64,000 nucleotides of DNA. Source: JBBPZA01 sp963728925 (GTDB taxonomy: Bacteria; Actinomycetota; Thermoleophilia; Solirubrobacterales; Solirubrobacteraceae). Location of the stretch: assembly GCA_963728925.1 (NCBI GenBank), contig CAVSMB010000036.1, forward strand, positions 32,034 to 96,033, read 5' to 3'. This document shows, one piece after another, positions 17,562 through 26,131 of the stretch; the stretch's first letter is position 1, and each line of letters starts with the position of its first letter. The position numbers and the translations under genes were made by a program. Below the pieces are notes generated by a model, which searched no databases, was not told the DNA's origin, and saw only the letters and a list, made by a program, of their open reading frames with translations.

Positions 17562-18030
17562 CGACCGCGGTGAGCTTCGAATCGGAGGCGAACCACCTCG
17601 CACCGGCGCGGCAGGACAGCTCGACCACTCCTCCGGTCTCGCCGGTGAACTGGAGGTTCACCGTCGACCTGGTGCCGCTGCCCGGAGCGGGCGAGAGGTC
17701 CTGGCTCGCGCTGTCGATCGTCTGCGAGCCTCCCCTCAGCCGGCAGTCCGCGCCGGCCGCCTTCTTGGTCGCGAGCGTGGCGCGCGCGACGACGAGGTAC
17801 TCGCCCGACGGGATGCGGAAGGCGAGCACCCGCCGGTACGCGCCGACCGGGACGTTCTTCGGCTGGACGCCTGCCGCCTTGGCGTAGGCGGCCGGCGGGG
17901 TGCCGCCCTGGGCAGGACGCGCTGCCGGCGGGTCGTCGCCGGAGCGCGCGAGCGCGAGGCCGCCGGTCACGGCTACCGCCCCCGCACAGGTGGTGAAGGC
18001 GGCGACGACGTGGGTGCGTCCGAGCTGCAT
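17533..18030 (-). CDS. Exported protein of unknown function
   Basis: The 165-residue protein has a signal-peptide-like start (MQLGRTHVVAAFTTCAGAVA...ALARSGDD) and then a soluble domain with two cysteines (GADCRLRGG, VELSCRAG) that could form one disulfide. The order of strands (LAFRIPSGEYLVVARATLATKK, TVNLQF, KLTAVAVTVLDL) suggests a small beta-sandwich. I do not recognise the family. It lies 33 nt downstream of the large beta-helix surface protein on the same strand and may be cotranscribed with it. Confidence 0.7.
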   Translation of the reverse strand: MQLGRTHVVAAFTTCAGAVAVTGGLALARSGDDPPAARPAQGGTPPAAYAKAAGVQPKNVPVGAYRRVLAFRIPSGEYLVVARATLATKKAAGADCRLRGGSQTIDSASQDLSPAPGSGTRSTVNLQFTGETGGVVELSCRAGARWFASDSKLTAVAVTVLDLPS

Positions 18031-18063
18031 GGGGCGTCTCCTCTCGGCGGTGCGGGTGAGTGA

Positions 18064-19842
18064 CTACACGATGCTGAAGGAGCGTTTCCGGGTCTTGGAG
18101 GTGGCGCCCGCGTCGGCGGCCGTGACGCGGAAGCGGTACTTGGCGGGCTTGAGCTTCTTCTTCCCGAGGCGGCCGCTGAAGGCGATCTTGTTGGTGCCGG
18201 CAGCGGCGGCGCGGACGAGCGTGCCGCGGGTGACCCAGCGCGTGCAGCGCTTGGCCGACTTCGGCGCCTTGGACGCCTTGACGCAGTCCTTGCCCTTGCG
18301 CCGGCCTTTGCCCTGCTGCTCGACGAAGATGGTCAACGTCGCCGTGTGCGAGAGCGTGGTCGCGGCCGAGAGCTTGACCTTGAGCGTGGTCCCCACCGGC
18401 GCCTTCTTCTTCCTGGCGGCCGCGGCCGCGACGAGCGCGGTCGGCTTCTTGCCGGCGCGGAAGCGCTTGGCGGTGAGCTTGAGCTTCCCGAGCGTGATCG
18501 GGCCGCCCGGGTTGCCGCCGGTGTTTCCGCCGCCGCTTGACCCGCCCCCGCCGGACCCGCCCCCGCCGGTTCCCGGGTCGGGGCCGGAGCCGCCCGGGTC
18601 GGGGGTTCCGGGCGAGTCGGTGGTGAAGGTGAGGTCCGATCCGGTCGCGGACCCGACGACGTTGCTCGCGCGTACCCGGTAGTGGTAGGTCGTGCTCGGC
18701 TGCAGGTTGACGAGCTTGAGGTCGAGGATGTGGCCGAAGATGTCGGGGCCCACGTGGCTCGGGAAGAGCAGGAACGGCGTGAGCTCGTAGGCGAGCGTCT
18801 TGCCCCAGTTGAAGCGCCAGCTCGTCAGCGAGCCGGCGGGCGAGACGTTCGCGCGGATGCGCGCGACCGTCGAACCGACGTCCACTGCGCTCAGCGTCTG
18901 CACGGCGGGCGCCGGCGTCCGCTCGTCGGCCCCGATGTCGGGGTCGGCGCCGACGTCGCGAAGGTCGCCGTCGTAGTCGATCGCCGGCACGCCGGAGGCG
19001 GTGCCCGCGTCGATCGTCGGCGAGCTCGAGAGCTGATGGACGTCGCCGCTCGCGGCGTTGACCACCTTGGGCGCGGCGGTCTGGTTGAAGCTCTGGGAGA
19101 TCGTCGCGTTCGTCGCCTGCTTGGTGTCGAAGTTGTCGTAAGCGGTCACGACGGTGGTGGGCAGGGACGGCGTTCCCAGCGCGTCGATGTCCGTGGCCCC
19201 GTAGGCGATGGTATTGCGGAGCTTCGCGCTCGTCGCCGTCGTGTTCGACCGGATGACGATCCCGATCGATTGTGCGCTGGTCGACCACGCCGTCACGTTC
19301 AGCAGGTCGAAGTCGCCGTCGGCGCCGAGGATTGCCGCTGGATTGCCCGTACCCGACGTGGTCGACACCGTGTTGCGAAGCACGGTCTGCCCGCGGATGA
19401 CCATTCCCTCGTGCGCAGGCCCGAAGCCCCTGACGATCAGGGAGTCGAGCGTCGCGTTGGTGGCGTCGAGCGTCCAGTTGCCCCCCGTCCCGTGCTCGAG
19501 CGTGAGGTGGCGCAGGGTGCTCTCCACGGCGTTGACCGGGACCTGCGCCGTCGCCGCCCCGATGATGCGCGGCCGCGCCGCGCCGGTGGCGCCTCGCACG
19601 GTGATCCCGAGGAGGTTGAGCGGCGCGGAGAGCTGGTAGGTCCCAGCCCGCACCAGGACCTCGTCGGGGGAGCTGGCGGCAGCGACGGCCTTGGGCAAGG
19701 TGCAGGGCAGCGCAGCGTTCGTGCACGGGGCCACGCCGCCCCCGGAGACCGACGCGTAGCGCGTGGTCGCCGCTGCCGCGCTCGTCGCGCCCAGCGCGAG
19801 AGCCGTGATCGCGGCGACCATCGTCAGGGCCTGCTTCCTCAT
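18064..19842 (-). CDS. Secreted right-handed beta-helix protein with Fn3-like domain and basic C-terminal module
   Basis: This 592-residue protein has a clear signal peptide (MRKQALTMVAAITALALGATSAAAA). Residues about 30-330 look like a parallel beta-helix of the pectate-lyase/'choice-of-anchor' kind (LPKAVAAASSPDEVLVRAGTYQLSAPL, then rungs with N and T stacks, ending GADPDIGADE). A fibronectin-III-like domain follows (about 340-445, NLQPSTTYHYRVRASNVVGSATG), then a Gly/Ser/Pro linker, and a Lys/Arg-rich beta domain of about 130 residues ending RKRSFSIV, a module I have seen at the end of Thermoleophilia surface proteins. No lyase catalytic residues are evident. ATG 19842 has a perfect GGAGGTGG ribosome binding site. 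Confidence 0.82.
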   Translation of the reverse strand: MRKQALTMVAAITALALGATSAAAATTRYASVSGGGVAPCTNAALPCTLPKAVAAASSPDEVLVRAGTYQLSAPLNLLGITVRGATGAARPRIIGAATAQVPVNAVESTLRHLTLEHGTGGNWTLDATNATLDSLIVRGFGPAHEGMVIRGQTVLRNTVSTTSGTGNPAAILGADGDFDLLNVTAWSTSAQSIGIVIRSNTTATSAKLRNTIAYGATDIDALGTPSLPTTVVTAYDNFDTKQATNATISQSFNQTAAPKVVNAASGDVHQLSSSPTIDAGTASGVPAIDYDGDLRDVGADPDIGADERTPAPAVQTLSAVDVGSTVARIRANVSPAGSLTSWRFNWGKTLAYELTPFLLFPSHVGPDIFGHILDLKLVNLQPSTTYHYRVRASNVVGSATGSDLTFTTDSPGTPDPGGSGPDPGTGGGGSGGGGSSGGGNTGGNPGGPITLGKLKLTAKRFRAGKKPTALVAAAAARKKKAPVGTTLKVKLSAATTLSHTATLTIFVEQQGKGRRKGKDCVKASKAPKSAKRCTRWVTRGTLVRAAAAGTNKIAFSGRLGKKKLKPAKYRFRVTAADAGATSKTRKRSFSIV

Positions 19843-19914
19843 GGCTTCCACCTCCGGTGGATCGGTCGGTCTGGTCGGACAACCGAGCCGCTCGGGCGAT
19901 CTTACGCCGCGTGG

Positions 19915-19933
19915 TACATTCCGGCAGGAATGT
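19915..19933 (+). promoter_or_regulatory. leuA leader promoter with palindromic operator
   Basis: TACATT (19915-19920) is a -10-like hexamer 9 nt before the leader-peptide ATG. It overlaps a perfect inverted repeat ACATTCC-GGCA-GGAATGT (19916-19933) that also covers that ATG. A repressor bound here would block both transcription start and leader translation. A recognisable -35 is absent. Confidence 0.5.
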
Positions 19934-19983
19934 CGCACCTGCTCGACCTTCGCCTTCTTCTCCTCCCCCCTCGGGGGGAATAG
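19930..19983 (+). CDS. leuL: Leucine-rich leader peptide of leuA (attenuator)
   Basis: A 17-codon frame encodes MSHLLDLRLLLLPPRGE. Seven residues are leucine, four in a row, and three use CTT, which is rare in this GC-rich DNA. It ends 68 nt before leuA. The layout is that of a leucine attenuator: stalling at the Leu run when charged tRNA-Leu is scarce would change folding of the downstream RNA. The last codons contain CCCCCC-TC-GGGGGG, which can form a hairpin, and GCGGC/GCCGC pairs follow between 19990 and 20010; which fold is the terminator cannot be decided by eye. The start looks leaderless. Confidence 0.7.
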   Translation: MSHLLDLRLLLLPPRGE

Positions 19984-20051
19984 CGCGTGGCGGCCGCGAT
20001 GCCGCAAACCAGCCGAGAAGAAGCCGCAGGACGAGAGACAAGGAGCGACCG

Positions 20052-21620
20052 ATGGATCCCAATCGAGTACTGATCTTCGACACCACGCTGCGCGACGGCG
20101 AGCAGTCGCCCGGCATCTCGCTCAACACGGCGGAGAAGCTCGAGATCGCCCACCAGCTCGCGCGCCTGGGCGTCGACGTGATCGAGGCGGGCTTCCCGAT
20201 CACCTCGCCGGGGGACTTCGAGGCCGTGCAGGCGATCTCGCGGGAGGTCGAGGGACCGATCGTGGCCGGGCTGGCCCGCACCCACCAGCAGGACATCGAC
20301 GCGGCCTACAACGCCGTCTCCGACGCCGCGCGGCCGCGCATCCACACCTTCATCTCGACCTCGGACATCCACATCCGCCATCAGCTCCAGACCACGCGCG
20401 AGGACGTCAAGGGCCAGACCCGCGCGGCGGTCGCCCACGCCCGGGGCTACGTCGACGACGTCGAGTTCTCGCCCATGGACGCGACGCGCGCCGAGCTCGA
20501 GTTCACGGCCGAGGTGTGCCAGATCGCCATCGACGAGGGCGCGACGACGATCAACGTCCCCGACACCGTCGGCTACACGATGCCCCAGGAGTTCGACGCC
20601 TACCTGCGGCGCCTCTACGAGCTCGTCCCGGCCCTGAAGGACGTCGTGCTGTCCGTGCACTGCCACGACGACCTCGGCCTCGCGGTCGCCAACTCGTTCG
20701 CCGGCGTGATGGCCGGCGCGCGCCAGGTCGAGTGCGCCGTCAACGGGATCGGGGAGCGGGCGGGCAACGCCTCGCTCGAGGAGATCGTGATGCTCCTGCA
20801 CACGCGCCGCGCGGACATCGGCGACCTGGGCACGGGCTGTGACACCCGCGAGATCTCGCGGACGAGCCGGCTCGTCTCGCGGCTGACCGGCTACGTGGTG
20901 CAGCCCAACAAGGCGATCGTCGGCCGCAATGCGTTCGCCCACGAGTCGGGCATCCACCAGGACGGCGTGCTCAAGGAGCGCACGACCTACGAGATCATGG
21001 ACGCGACGACCGTGGGCCTCGACGCCAACGCGATCGTGCTCGGCAAGCACTCCGGCCGCCACGCGCTCCAGCGGGCGCTGTCCGATCTCGGCTTCGAGGT
21101 CTCGGGCCATGGGCTCAACCAGGCCTTCAAGCGCTTCAAGGAGATCGCCGACAAGAAGAAGCACGTGACCGCGATGGACCTCGAGGCGCTCGTCACCGAC
21201 GAGCTGCGCGAGACGGTCACCGGCTTCGAGCTGCTGTGGTTCGACGTCGAGGCGTCCTCGCGGAGGCCGCCGCACGCGACGGTCGCGGTGCGCACGCCCG
21301 ACGGCGAGGAAGTCACCGGCAACTTCACCGGCGACGGCCCGGTCGACGCGATCTTTCGCGCGCTGAACTCGGCGACGGGGATCGAGGCGAAGCTGCGTGA
21401 GTTCCGCGTCGACGCGGTCACCGGCGGTCAGGACGCGCTGGGGGAGACCTCCGTCGTCCTCGAGCTCGAGGGGCAGAGCGCCTCGGGTCAGGGCGTCTCG
21501 ACCGACATCATCGAGGCCGCCGCGCGCGCCTATGTGCGTGCGCTCTCCAACGTCGTGCGCAAGGCCCGCGAGCGCGTGCCCGACGAGGCGCGGGTCGCCG
21601 AGCTCGAGCCGACCCCGTAG
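20052..21620 (+). CDS. leuA: 2-Isopropylmalate synthase
   Basis: The 522-residue enzyme condenses acetyl-CoA with 2-oxoisovalerate, the committed step to leucine. It opens with RVLIFDTTLRDGEQSPG (Asp and Arg of the active site), has the metal-binding pair in HCHDDLGLAVANS and the motif GIGERAGNASLEE. The C-terminal LeuA dimerisation/leucine-feedback domain runs from about residue 385. It is the bacterial type close to E. coli LeuA, not the longer mycobacterial form. GGAGCGACCG gives a ribosome binding site. Regulation by the leader peptide and operator upstream is likely. leuC and leuD follow 1.6 kb later. Confidence 0.95.
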   Translation: MDPNRVLIFDTTLRDGEQSPGISLNTAEKLEIAHQLARLGVDVIEAGFPITSPGDFEAVQAISREVEGPIVAGLARTHQQDIDAAYNAVSDAARPRIHTFISTSDIHIRHQLQTTREDVKGQTRAAVAHARGYVDDVEFSPMDATRAELEFTAEVCQIAIDEGATTINVPDTVGYTMPQEFDAYLRRLYELVPALKDVVLSVHCHDDLGLAVANSFAGVMAGARQVECAVNGIGERAGNASLEEIVMLLHTRRADIGDLGTGCDTREISRTSRLVSRLTGYVVQPNKAIVGRNAFAHESGIHQDGVLKERTTYEIMDATTVGLDANAIVLGKHSGRHALQRALSDLGFEVSGHGLNQAFKRFKEIADKKKHVTAMDLEALVTDELRETVTGFELLWFDVEASSRRPPHATVAVRTPDGEEVTGNFTGDGPVDAIFRALNSATGIEAKLREFRVDAVTGGQDALGETSVVLELEGQSASGQGVSTDIIEAAARAYVRALSNVVRKARERVPDEARVAELEPTP

Positions 21621-21632
21621 GGCGGGGCGCGC

Positions 21633-22580
21633 TCAGGCTGCGTCGCCCGCCCGCGCGCCGCGGCCCTCCCCGATCGTGAGCCCCTGCTCGTAGCCGGCGG
21701 CCAGGGCGGCGGCGCGCCGGGCGGGGTCCATGAGCTCGACGCCCATCGCGTCCGCGGCGCGCTGGTCGGGGCCCAGCACGTCGACGTGCGCGCCCTTGCG
21801 ACGCATCGCGAGCGCCTCGACGCCCGCCGTCGCGCGGACCAGGGCGACGACCGGGCCGCCGCGCGAGAGCACGCCTCCGGCCAAGGCCGACGCGGAGTTG
21901 AGGCACAGGATGCGGGCGTTGGCCCCCACGGGGGCAGCGTCGATGTTCGACGGGCTCCAGGCCCCGGCGTCGAGGTACTCACGCTCCCCGATCTTCATCG
22001 GCCGGAAGCGTCCCGGGATCGAGCACGACGCGGTGACCGCCTCGGCGACCGTGGCCCGCGGCGCGCCCGGGGCGCCGAACACCACCCGGCGCCCGGTCGC
22101 GCGGTCGACCGTGGCGATCCGCAGGCGGCCGTCGAAGCGCACACCCAGCCGCTCGATCTCGCGCGTCAGCTCGTCGAGCCGCTCCTCGCCGCGCGGCAAC
22201 GCGGCGAGCATGGCCCGCCGGCTGATCGCCCGCGTCGGGGCGCCGAGCGGGGCCGCGCGGATGACCAGCGGGCCGGTGAGCGCGACCGACCACCGCACCG
22301 CGGCGCGGGCCAGGGCCTCGGCCGCGCCGGGCTCGCGCGGCTCCTCGCGCGGGGTGATGTCCATGTCGGCCTCGGCGGGCCGCCGCGGCGAGCGGCCGGC
22401 GGCGAGGTTGGCCGCGACGATCGAGCCCGCTGAGGAGCCCACCAGGTACTCGCACTCGCGGAAGTCCACGCCGGTCGCGTCCTCGAGCCCGCCGAGCAGG
22501 CCGGTCATCCACGCCTCGCCGACGACGCCGCCGACGGCGAGGACGAGCGCGTCGGGGCGCTGGAAGTCTGAGGCGGGCAC
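21633..22580 (-). CDS. Patatin-like phospholipase
   Basis: The 315-residue protein has the patatin layout: glycine-rich oxyanion loop AVGGVVGEAW, nucleophile elbow VGSSAGS (GxSxG), and the Asp of the dyad in EYLDAGAWSP. It should hydrolyse acyl esters of lipids. No signal peptide or membrane helix is visible. It starts with GTG and is divergent from the XRE-cupin regulator, 53 nt away, which may control it. Confidence 0.85.
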   Translation of the reverse strand: MPASDFQRPDALVLAVGGVVGEAWMTGLLGGLEDATGVDFRECEYLVGSSAGSIVAANLAAGRSPRRPAEADMDITPREEPREPGAAEALARAAVRWSVALTGPLVIRAAPLGAPTRAISRRAMLAALPRGEERLDELTREIERLGVRFDGRLRIATVDRATGRRVVFGAPGAPRATVAEAVTASCSIPGRFRPMKIGEREYLDAGAWSPSNIDAAPVGANARILCLNSASALAGGVLSRGGPVVALVRATAGVEALAMRRKGAHVDVLGPDQRAADAMGVELMDPARRAAALAAGYEQGLTIGEGRGARAGDAA

Positions 22581-22610
22581 GGGCCGGGAGGGTAGCCGCC
22601 GCCACGTCCT

Positions 22611-22626
22611 GTACGTGATAACGTAC
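22611..22626. promoter_or_regulatory. Palindromic operator over the XRE-cupin promoter
   Basis: GTACGT-GATA-ACGTAC is a perfect 6-bp inverted repeat. It covers TAACGT (22619-22624), a -10-like hexamer 9 nt before the regulator's ATG. It lies between divergent genes, so the regulator probably binds here and may repress itself and the patatin gene. Confidence 0.55.
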
Positions 22627-22633
22627 GCTCGTA

Positions 22634-23221
22634 ATGAGCGTTGCCCTCGAGCCCGTGACCACGGTCCCGCTGGGCCCGCGCGTGCGCGCGCTGCGCGAGG
22701 GCATGGACCTCTCGCTGCGCGACCTCGCCGATCGCTGCGGGGTCAGCGCGCCGATGCTGTCACAGGTCGAGCGCGGCGAGACGAGCCCGACGCTTGCCGT
22801 CGCCGCGCGGATCGCCGCCGGCCTGGATCTGCGCCTCTCCCAGCTCCTGCGCCTCGACGAGGGCGGCTCGGTGTCCGTCGTCCGCCGCGGCGAGGGCCGC
22901 AGCGGCGGCCGTCGCGGGCACCGCTACGAGGTCCTCACGCCGCCGCTGCCGGGCCAGCGCGCCGAGGTCTCGAGCCATACGCTGGCCCCCGGAGCCAAGA
23001 CCGGCGGCGCGGGCGACCCGCCCATGCACGAGGCCGGCAGCCGCGAGACGGCGGTGGTCGAGTCCGGGCGCGTGAAGCTCGTCATCGACGGCGCGCGCCA
23101 CGACCTGCGCACCGGGGACTCCGTGACCTTCGATGCCGACCTTCCCCACCACTTCGAGAACCCGGGGCGGGATCAGGCGAGCCTGCTCGCCGTCGTCTCC
23201 GCCGGCCTGCGAAGGAGCTGA
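22634..23221 (+). CDS. XRE-family regulator with C-terminal cupin domain
   Basis: The 195-residue protein joins a helix-turn-helix (residues about 12-66, LSLRDLADRCGVSAPMLSQVERGETSPTL; recognition helix near SAPMLSQVE) to a cupin barrel (about 100-190, with MHEAGSRETAVVESG and FDADLPHHFENPG). The HxH-like and late His residues could hold a metal or small ligand. Such proteins often control amine or amino-acid metabolism and bind palindromes near their own promoter; one is present. It precedes leuC by 7 nt, so it may be cotranscribed with leuCD. Confidence 0.88.
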   Translation: MSVALEPVTTVPLGPRVRALREGMDLSLRDLADRCGVSAPMLSQVERGETSPTLAVAARIAAGLDLRLSQLLRLDEGGSVSVVRRGEGRSGGRRGHRYEVLTPPLPGQRAEVSSHTLAPGAKTGGAGDPPMHEAGSRETAVVESGRVKLVIDGARHDLRTGDSVTFDADLPHHFENPGRDQASLLAVVSAGLRRS

Positions 23222-23228
23222 CCGACCG

Positions 23229-24707
23229 ATGCCGCCGACCACCGACCCACCCACGCCGCCGACCACCCTGTTCGAGAAGATCTGGGACGCCCACGACGTC
23301 TTGCCGGGCCTGCTCTACGTCGACCTGCACCTCGTCCACGAGGTCACGAGCCCCCAGGCGTTCGACGGCCTGCGCCTCGCCGGCCGCGCGGTGCGCCGCC
23401 CCGACCGCACGCTGGCGACCGCCGACCACAACGTGCCGACCGACGGCACGCCGGTCGCCGCGCGGATCCGCGACGAGCTCTCCCGCGTCCAGGTCGAGAC
23501 GCTCGAGCGCAACTGCGCGCAGTTCGGCGTCCCGCTCTACTCGCTGGGCTCCGAGCACCAGGGCATCGTCCACGTGATCGGCCCCGAGCTCGGGGTGACC
23601 CAGCCCGGGATGACCATCGTCTGCGGCGACTCGCACACCGCGACCCACGGCGCCTTCGGCGCGCTGGCCTTCGGGATCGGGACAAGCGAGGTCGAGCACG
23701 TGCTCGCAACCCAGTGCCTCGTGCAGCGCAAGCCCCGTTCCATGCGCATCCGCTACAACGGCGAGCCGGGAAGCGGGATCACCGCCAAGGACCTCATCCT
23801 CGCGACCATCGGCCAGATCGGCGTGGACGGCGCGGCCGGCCACGTCGTCGAGTACGCCGGGCCGGCGATCGAGGCGCTCTCGATGGAGGGCCGCATGACG
23901 ATCTGCAACATGACCATCGAGGCCGGCGGCCGGGCCGGGATGGTCGCTCCCGACGACACAACCTTCGCGTGGGTGCAGGGCCGGCCGGGCGCACCGCCGG
24001 AGTCCGAGCTCGACGAGGCGGTGGCCGGCTGGCGCGAGCTGCGCACCGACCGCGGCGCCGGCTTCGACAAGGAGGTCGTCGTCGACGCGGCGGCGCTCTC
24101 GCCCCAGGTCACCTGGGGCACCACCCCCGGCCAGGTCGTCGGCGTGGCCGAGAGCGTCCCCGAGCCGAGCACCGAGGGCGAGGAGCGCGCGCTGCGCTAC
24201 ATGGCCCTCGAGCCCGGCACGCCCATGCGGGAGGTCCGCCTGGACCGTGTCTTCATCGGCTCGTGCACCAACAGCCGCATCGGCGACCTGCGCGCCGCCG
24301 CGAGCATGGTCCAGGGGCGGCGCGTAGCCGACCACGTCGACGCGATGGTCGTCCCCGGCTCCCAGCAGGTCCGCCTGCAGGCCGAGCGCGAGGGCCTGGA
24401 CCGCGTCTTCGAGGCCGCCGGTTTCGACTGGCGCAGCGCGGGATGCTCGATGTGCCTGGGCATGAACCCTGACATCGCCGCCCCGGGCGAGCGCGTCGCC
24501 TCGACCTCCAACCGCAACTTCGAGGGGCGCCAGGGCAGGGGCGCGCGCAGCCACCTCGTCTCACCCCAGATGGCGGCTGCCGCGGCCATCGAGGGTCACT
24601 TCGTCGACATCCGCGAGTGGGAGGTCGCGCGCAGCGCGGCCGGTCAACGACGATCGGATGTCGGCGGGCCGTCTCAGGACGCGGGGCTGGACGCCCCGCG
24701 GAGGTAA
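23229..24707 (+). CDS. leuC: 3-Isopropylmalate dehydratase large subunit
   Basis: The 492-residue aconitase-family subunit isomerises 2- to 3-isopropylmalate and also works on citramalate. The iron-sulfur cysteines are in GSCTNSRIGD and CSMCLGMNPD. Other family marks are DHNVPT, GDSHTATHGAFG and FEGRQGRG. About 25 extra residues after the conserved end (QRRSDVGGPSQDAG...) are unusual and may reflect a late stop codon. Start ATG 23229 follows the regulator closely; leuD begins 7 nt after the stop. Confidence 0.95.
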   Translation: MPPTTDPPTPPTTLFEKIWDAHDVLPGLLYVDLHLVHEVTSPQAFDGLRLAGRAVRRPDRTLATADHNVPTDGTPVAARIRDELSRVQVETLERNCAQFGVPLYSLGSEHQGIVHVIGPELGVTQPGMTIVCGDSHTATHGAFGALAFGIGTSEVEHVLATQCLVQRKPRSMRIRYNGEPGSGITAKDLILATIGQIGVDGAAGHVVEYAGPAIEALSMEGRMTICNMTIEAGGRAGMVAPDDTTFAWVQGRPGAPPESELDEAVAGWRELRTDRGAGFDKEVVVDAAALSPQVTWGTTPGQVVGVAESVPEPSTEGEERALRYMALEPGTPMREVRLDRVFIGSCTNSRIGDLRAAASMVQGRRVADHVDAMVVPGSQQVRLQAEREGLDRVFEAAGFDWRSAGCSMCLGMNPDIAAPGERVASTSNRNFEGRQGRGARSHLVSPQMAAAAAIEGHFVDIREWEVARSAAGQRRSDVGGPSQDAGLDAPRR

Positions 24708-24714
24708 CCCTGCC

Positions 24715-25275
24715 GTGGATCCATTGCGCACGATCACCGGCCACGTCACCCACCTCGACCGCGCCGACGTCGACACGGACCAGATCATCCCCAAGCAGTT
24801 CCTCAAGCGCGTCGAGCGCACCGGCTTCGGCGAGTTCCTCTTCCACGACTGGCGCAAGGAGCCCGGCTTCGAGCTGCCGGCCAACCCGATCCTCGTCGCC
24901 GGGCGCAACTTCGGCTGCGGCTCCTCGCGCGAGCACGCCCCGTGGGCCCTGGAGGACTACGGCTTCGAAGCCGTCGTCGCCCCGAGCTTCGCCGACATCT
25001 TCCACTCCAACTGCACGAAGATCGGCCTGCTGCCGGTGGGCCTGCCCGAGGAGGAGTGCCAGGCCCTCGCGCGGGCCGGCGAGGCCGAGATCGACCTCGA
25101 GGCCCAGGAGGTTCGCTTCGAGGGGCGTGCGGTGCGCTTCGAGATCGACCCCGAGATCAAGCACCGCCTCCTCAACGGGCTCGACGACATCGCGGCCTCG
25201 CTGCAGGAAGAGGACGCGATCGTCGAGTACGAGCGCGACCGCGAGCGCGCCGGCCCGGTCACCACGTCGCTCTAG
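24715..25275 (+). CDS. leuD: 3-Isopropylmalate dehydratase small subunit
   Basis: The 186-residue swivelling subunit completes the LeuCD hydro-lyase. Motifs: DVDTDQIIPKQFLK, GRNFGCGSSREHAPWAL and FADIFHSNCTKIGLLP. I chose GTG 24715 because the family starts with this TITGHVTHLDRADVDTDQI segment and GCGGAGG lies ten nt upstream, partly inside the leuC stop region. The 19-codon longer form from 24658 would run inside leuC. Confidence 0.94.
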   Translation: MDPLRTITGHVTHLDRADVDTDQIIPKQFLKRVERTGFGEFLFHDWRKEPGFELPANPILVAGRNFGCGSSREHAPWALEDYGFEAVVAPSFADIFHSNCTKIGLLPVGLPEEECQALARAGEAEIDLEAQEVRFEGRAVRFEIDPEIKHRLLNGLDDIAASLQEEDAIVEYERDRERAGPVTTSL

Positions 25276-25276
25276 G

Positions 25277-25282
25277 TAGCGT
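25277..25282 (+). promoter_or_regulatory. -10-like TAGCGT before the protease gene
   Basis: TAGCGT ends 8 nt before GTG 25291, two bases after the leuD stop. This suggests a leaderless internal promoter that also reads leuB, ilvE and cimA. Confidence 0.45.
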
Positions 25283-25290
25283 TGGGAGCC

Positions 25291-26127
25291 GTGCCCTGGC
25301 GTGCCGCGATCCTCGCGACGCTGGCCCTCCTCGCCCTGTCGGGCGCGGGCTGCGGTGTCGGCTTCGACGCGCCGCGCGACAGCGCGCCGGCGTGGGCGCC
25401 CGCCTCGCGCGCGAAGATCACCCCCGGGGTCCAGACGCGCACCAAGGGCGGTCAGTGCACGTCGAACTTCGTCTTCTACGACGGCAAGGACGTCTACCTG
25501 GGCCAGGCTGCGCACTGCTCCTCGACCGGCGGTGAGTCCGACACCGACGGCTGCAGCACCGGCTCGCGGCCGCTCGGCACGCCGGTGGCCATCCAGGGCG
25601 CGAGCCGTCCGGGGACCCTGGTCTACAACTCGTGGCTGGCCATGCGCAAGGCGGGCGAGCCCGACAAGGACACGTGCCGGTTCAACGACCTCGCGCTCGT
25701 CCGCATCGACCCGGCCGACCTGGACCGCGTCAACCCGTCAGTGCCGAAGTTCGGCGGCCCCAGCGGCCTGGGCACGGCGGCCAGGGGCGAGAAGGTCTTC
25801 ACCTACGGCAACTCGGAGCTGCGCCTGGGCATCGCGCTGCTCAGCCCCAAGAACGGGGTCGTGCTCAGCAACGAGGACGGCGGCTGGAACCACGTGGTCC
25901 TCACGGCGACGCCCGGGATCCCGGGCGACTCGGGGAGCGGCTTCCTCAACCGCCAAGGCCAGGCCTTCGGCGTGCTCTCGACGCTCGACTTCCTCGGCCG
26001 GCCCGGCAGCAACGGGGTCGGCGACCTGAGCAGGGAGCTGGCCTACGCCCGCGCCCACGGGTTCGCCGGCCTGCAGCTCGGGGTGGGCACCGAGAAGTTC
26101 CGGTCGAGCCTGTTCGGCATCATCTGA
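25291..26127 (+). CDS. Exported trypsin-like serine protease, possible lipoprotein
   Basis: The 278-residue protein has a hydrophobic start ending in a lipobox-like LSGAGC, so it may be lipid-anchored. The chymotrypsin triad is visible as AAHCSS (His), FNDLALVRID (Asp) and GDSGSGF (Ser). Four further cysteines (GQCTS, DGCST, DTCRF and the AHC Cys) fit two disulfides. It sits between leuD and leuB, an odd place for a protease; 4 nt before leuB, so it is in the same transcript. TTG 25282 would add three residues; GTG 25291 fits the promoter. Confidence 0.83.
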   Translation: MPWRAAILATLALLALSGAGCGVGFDAPRDSAPAWAPASRAKITPGVQTRTKGGQCTSNFVFYDGKDVYLGQAAHCSSTGGESDTDGCSTGSRPLGTPVAIQGASRPGTLVYNSWLAMRKAGEPDKDTCRFNDLALVRIDPADLDRVNPSVPKFGGPSGLGTAARGEKVFTYGNSELRLGIALLSPKNGVVLSNEDGGWNHVVLTATPGIPGDSGSGFLNRQGQAFGVLSTLDFLGRPGSNGVGDLSRELAYARAHGFAGLQLGVGTEKFRSSLFGII

Positions 26128-26131
26128 CGTC

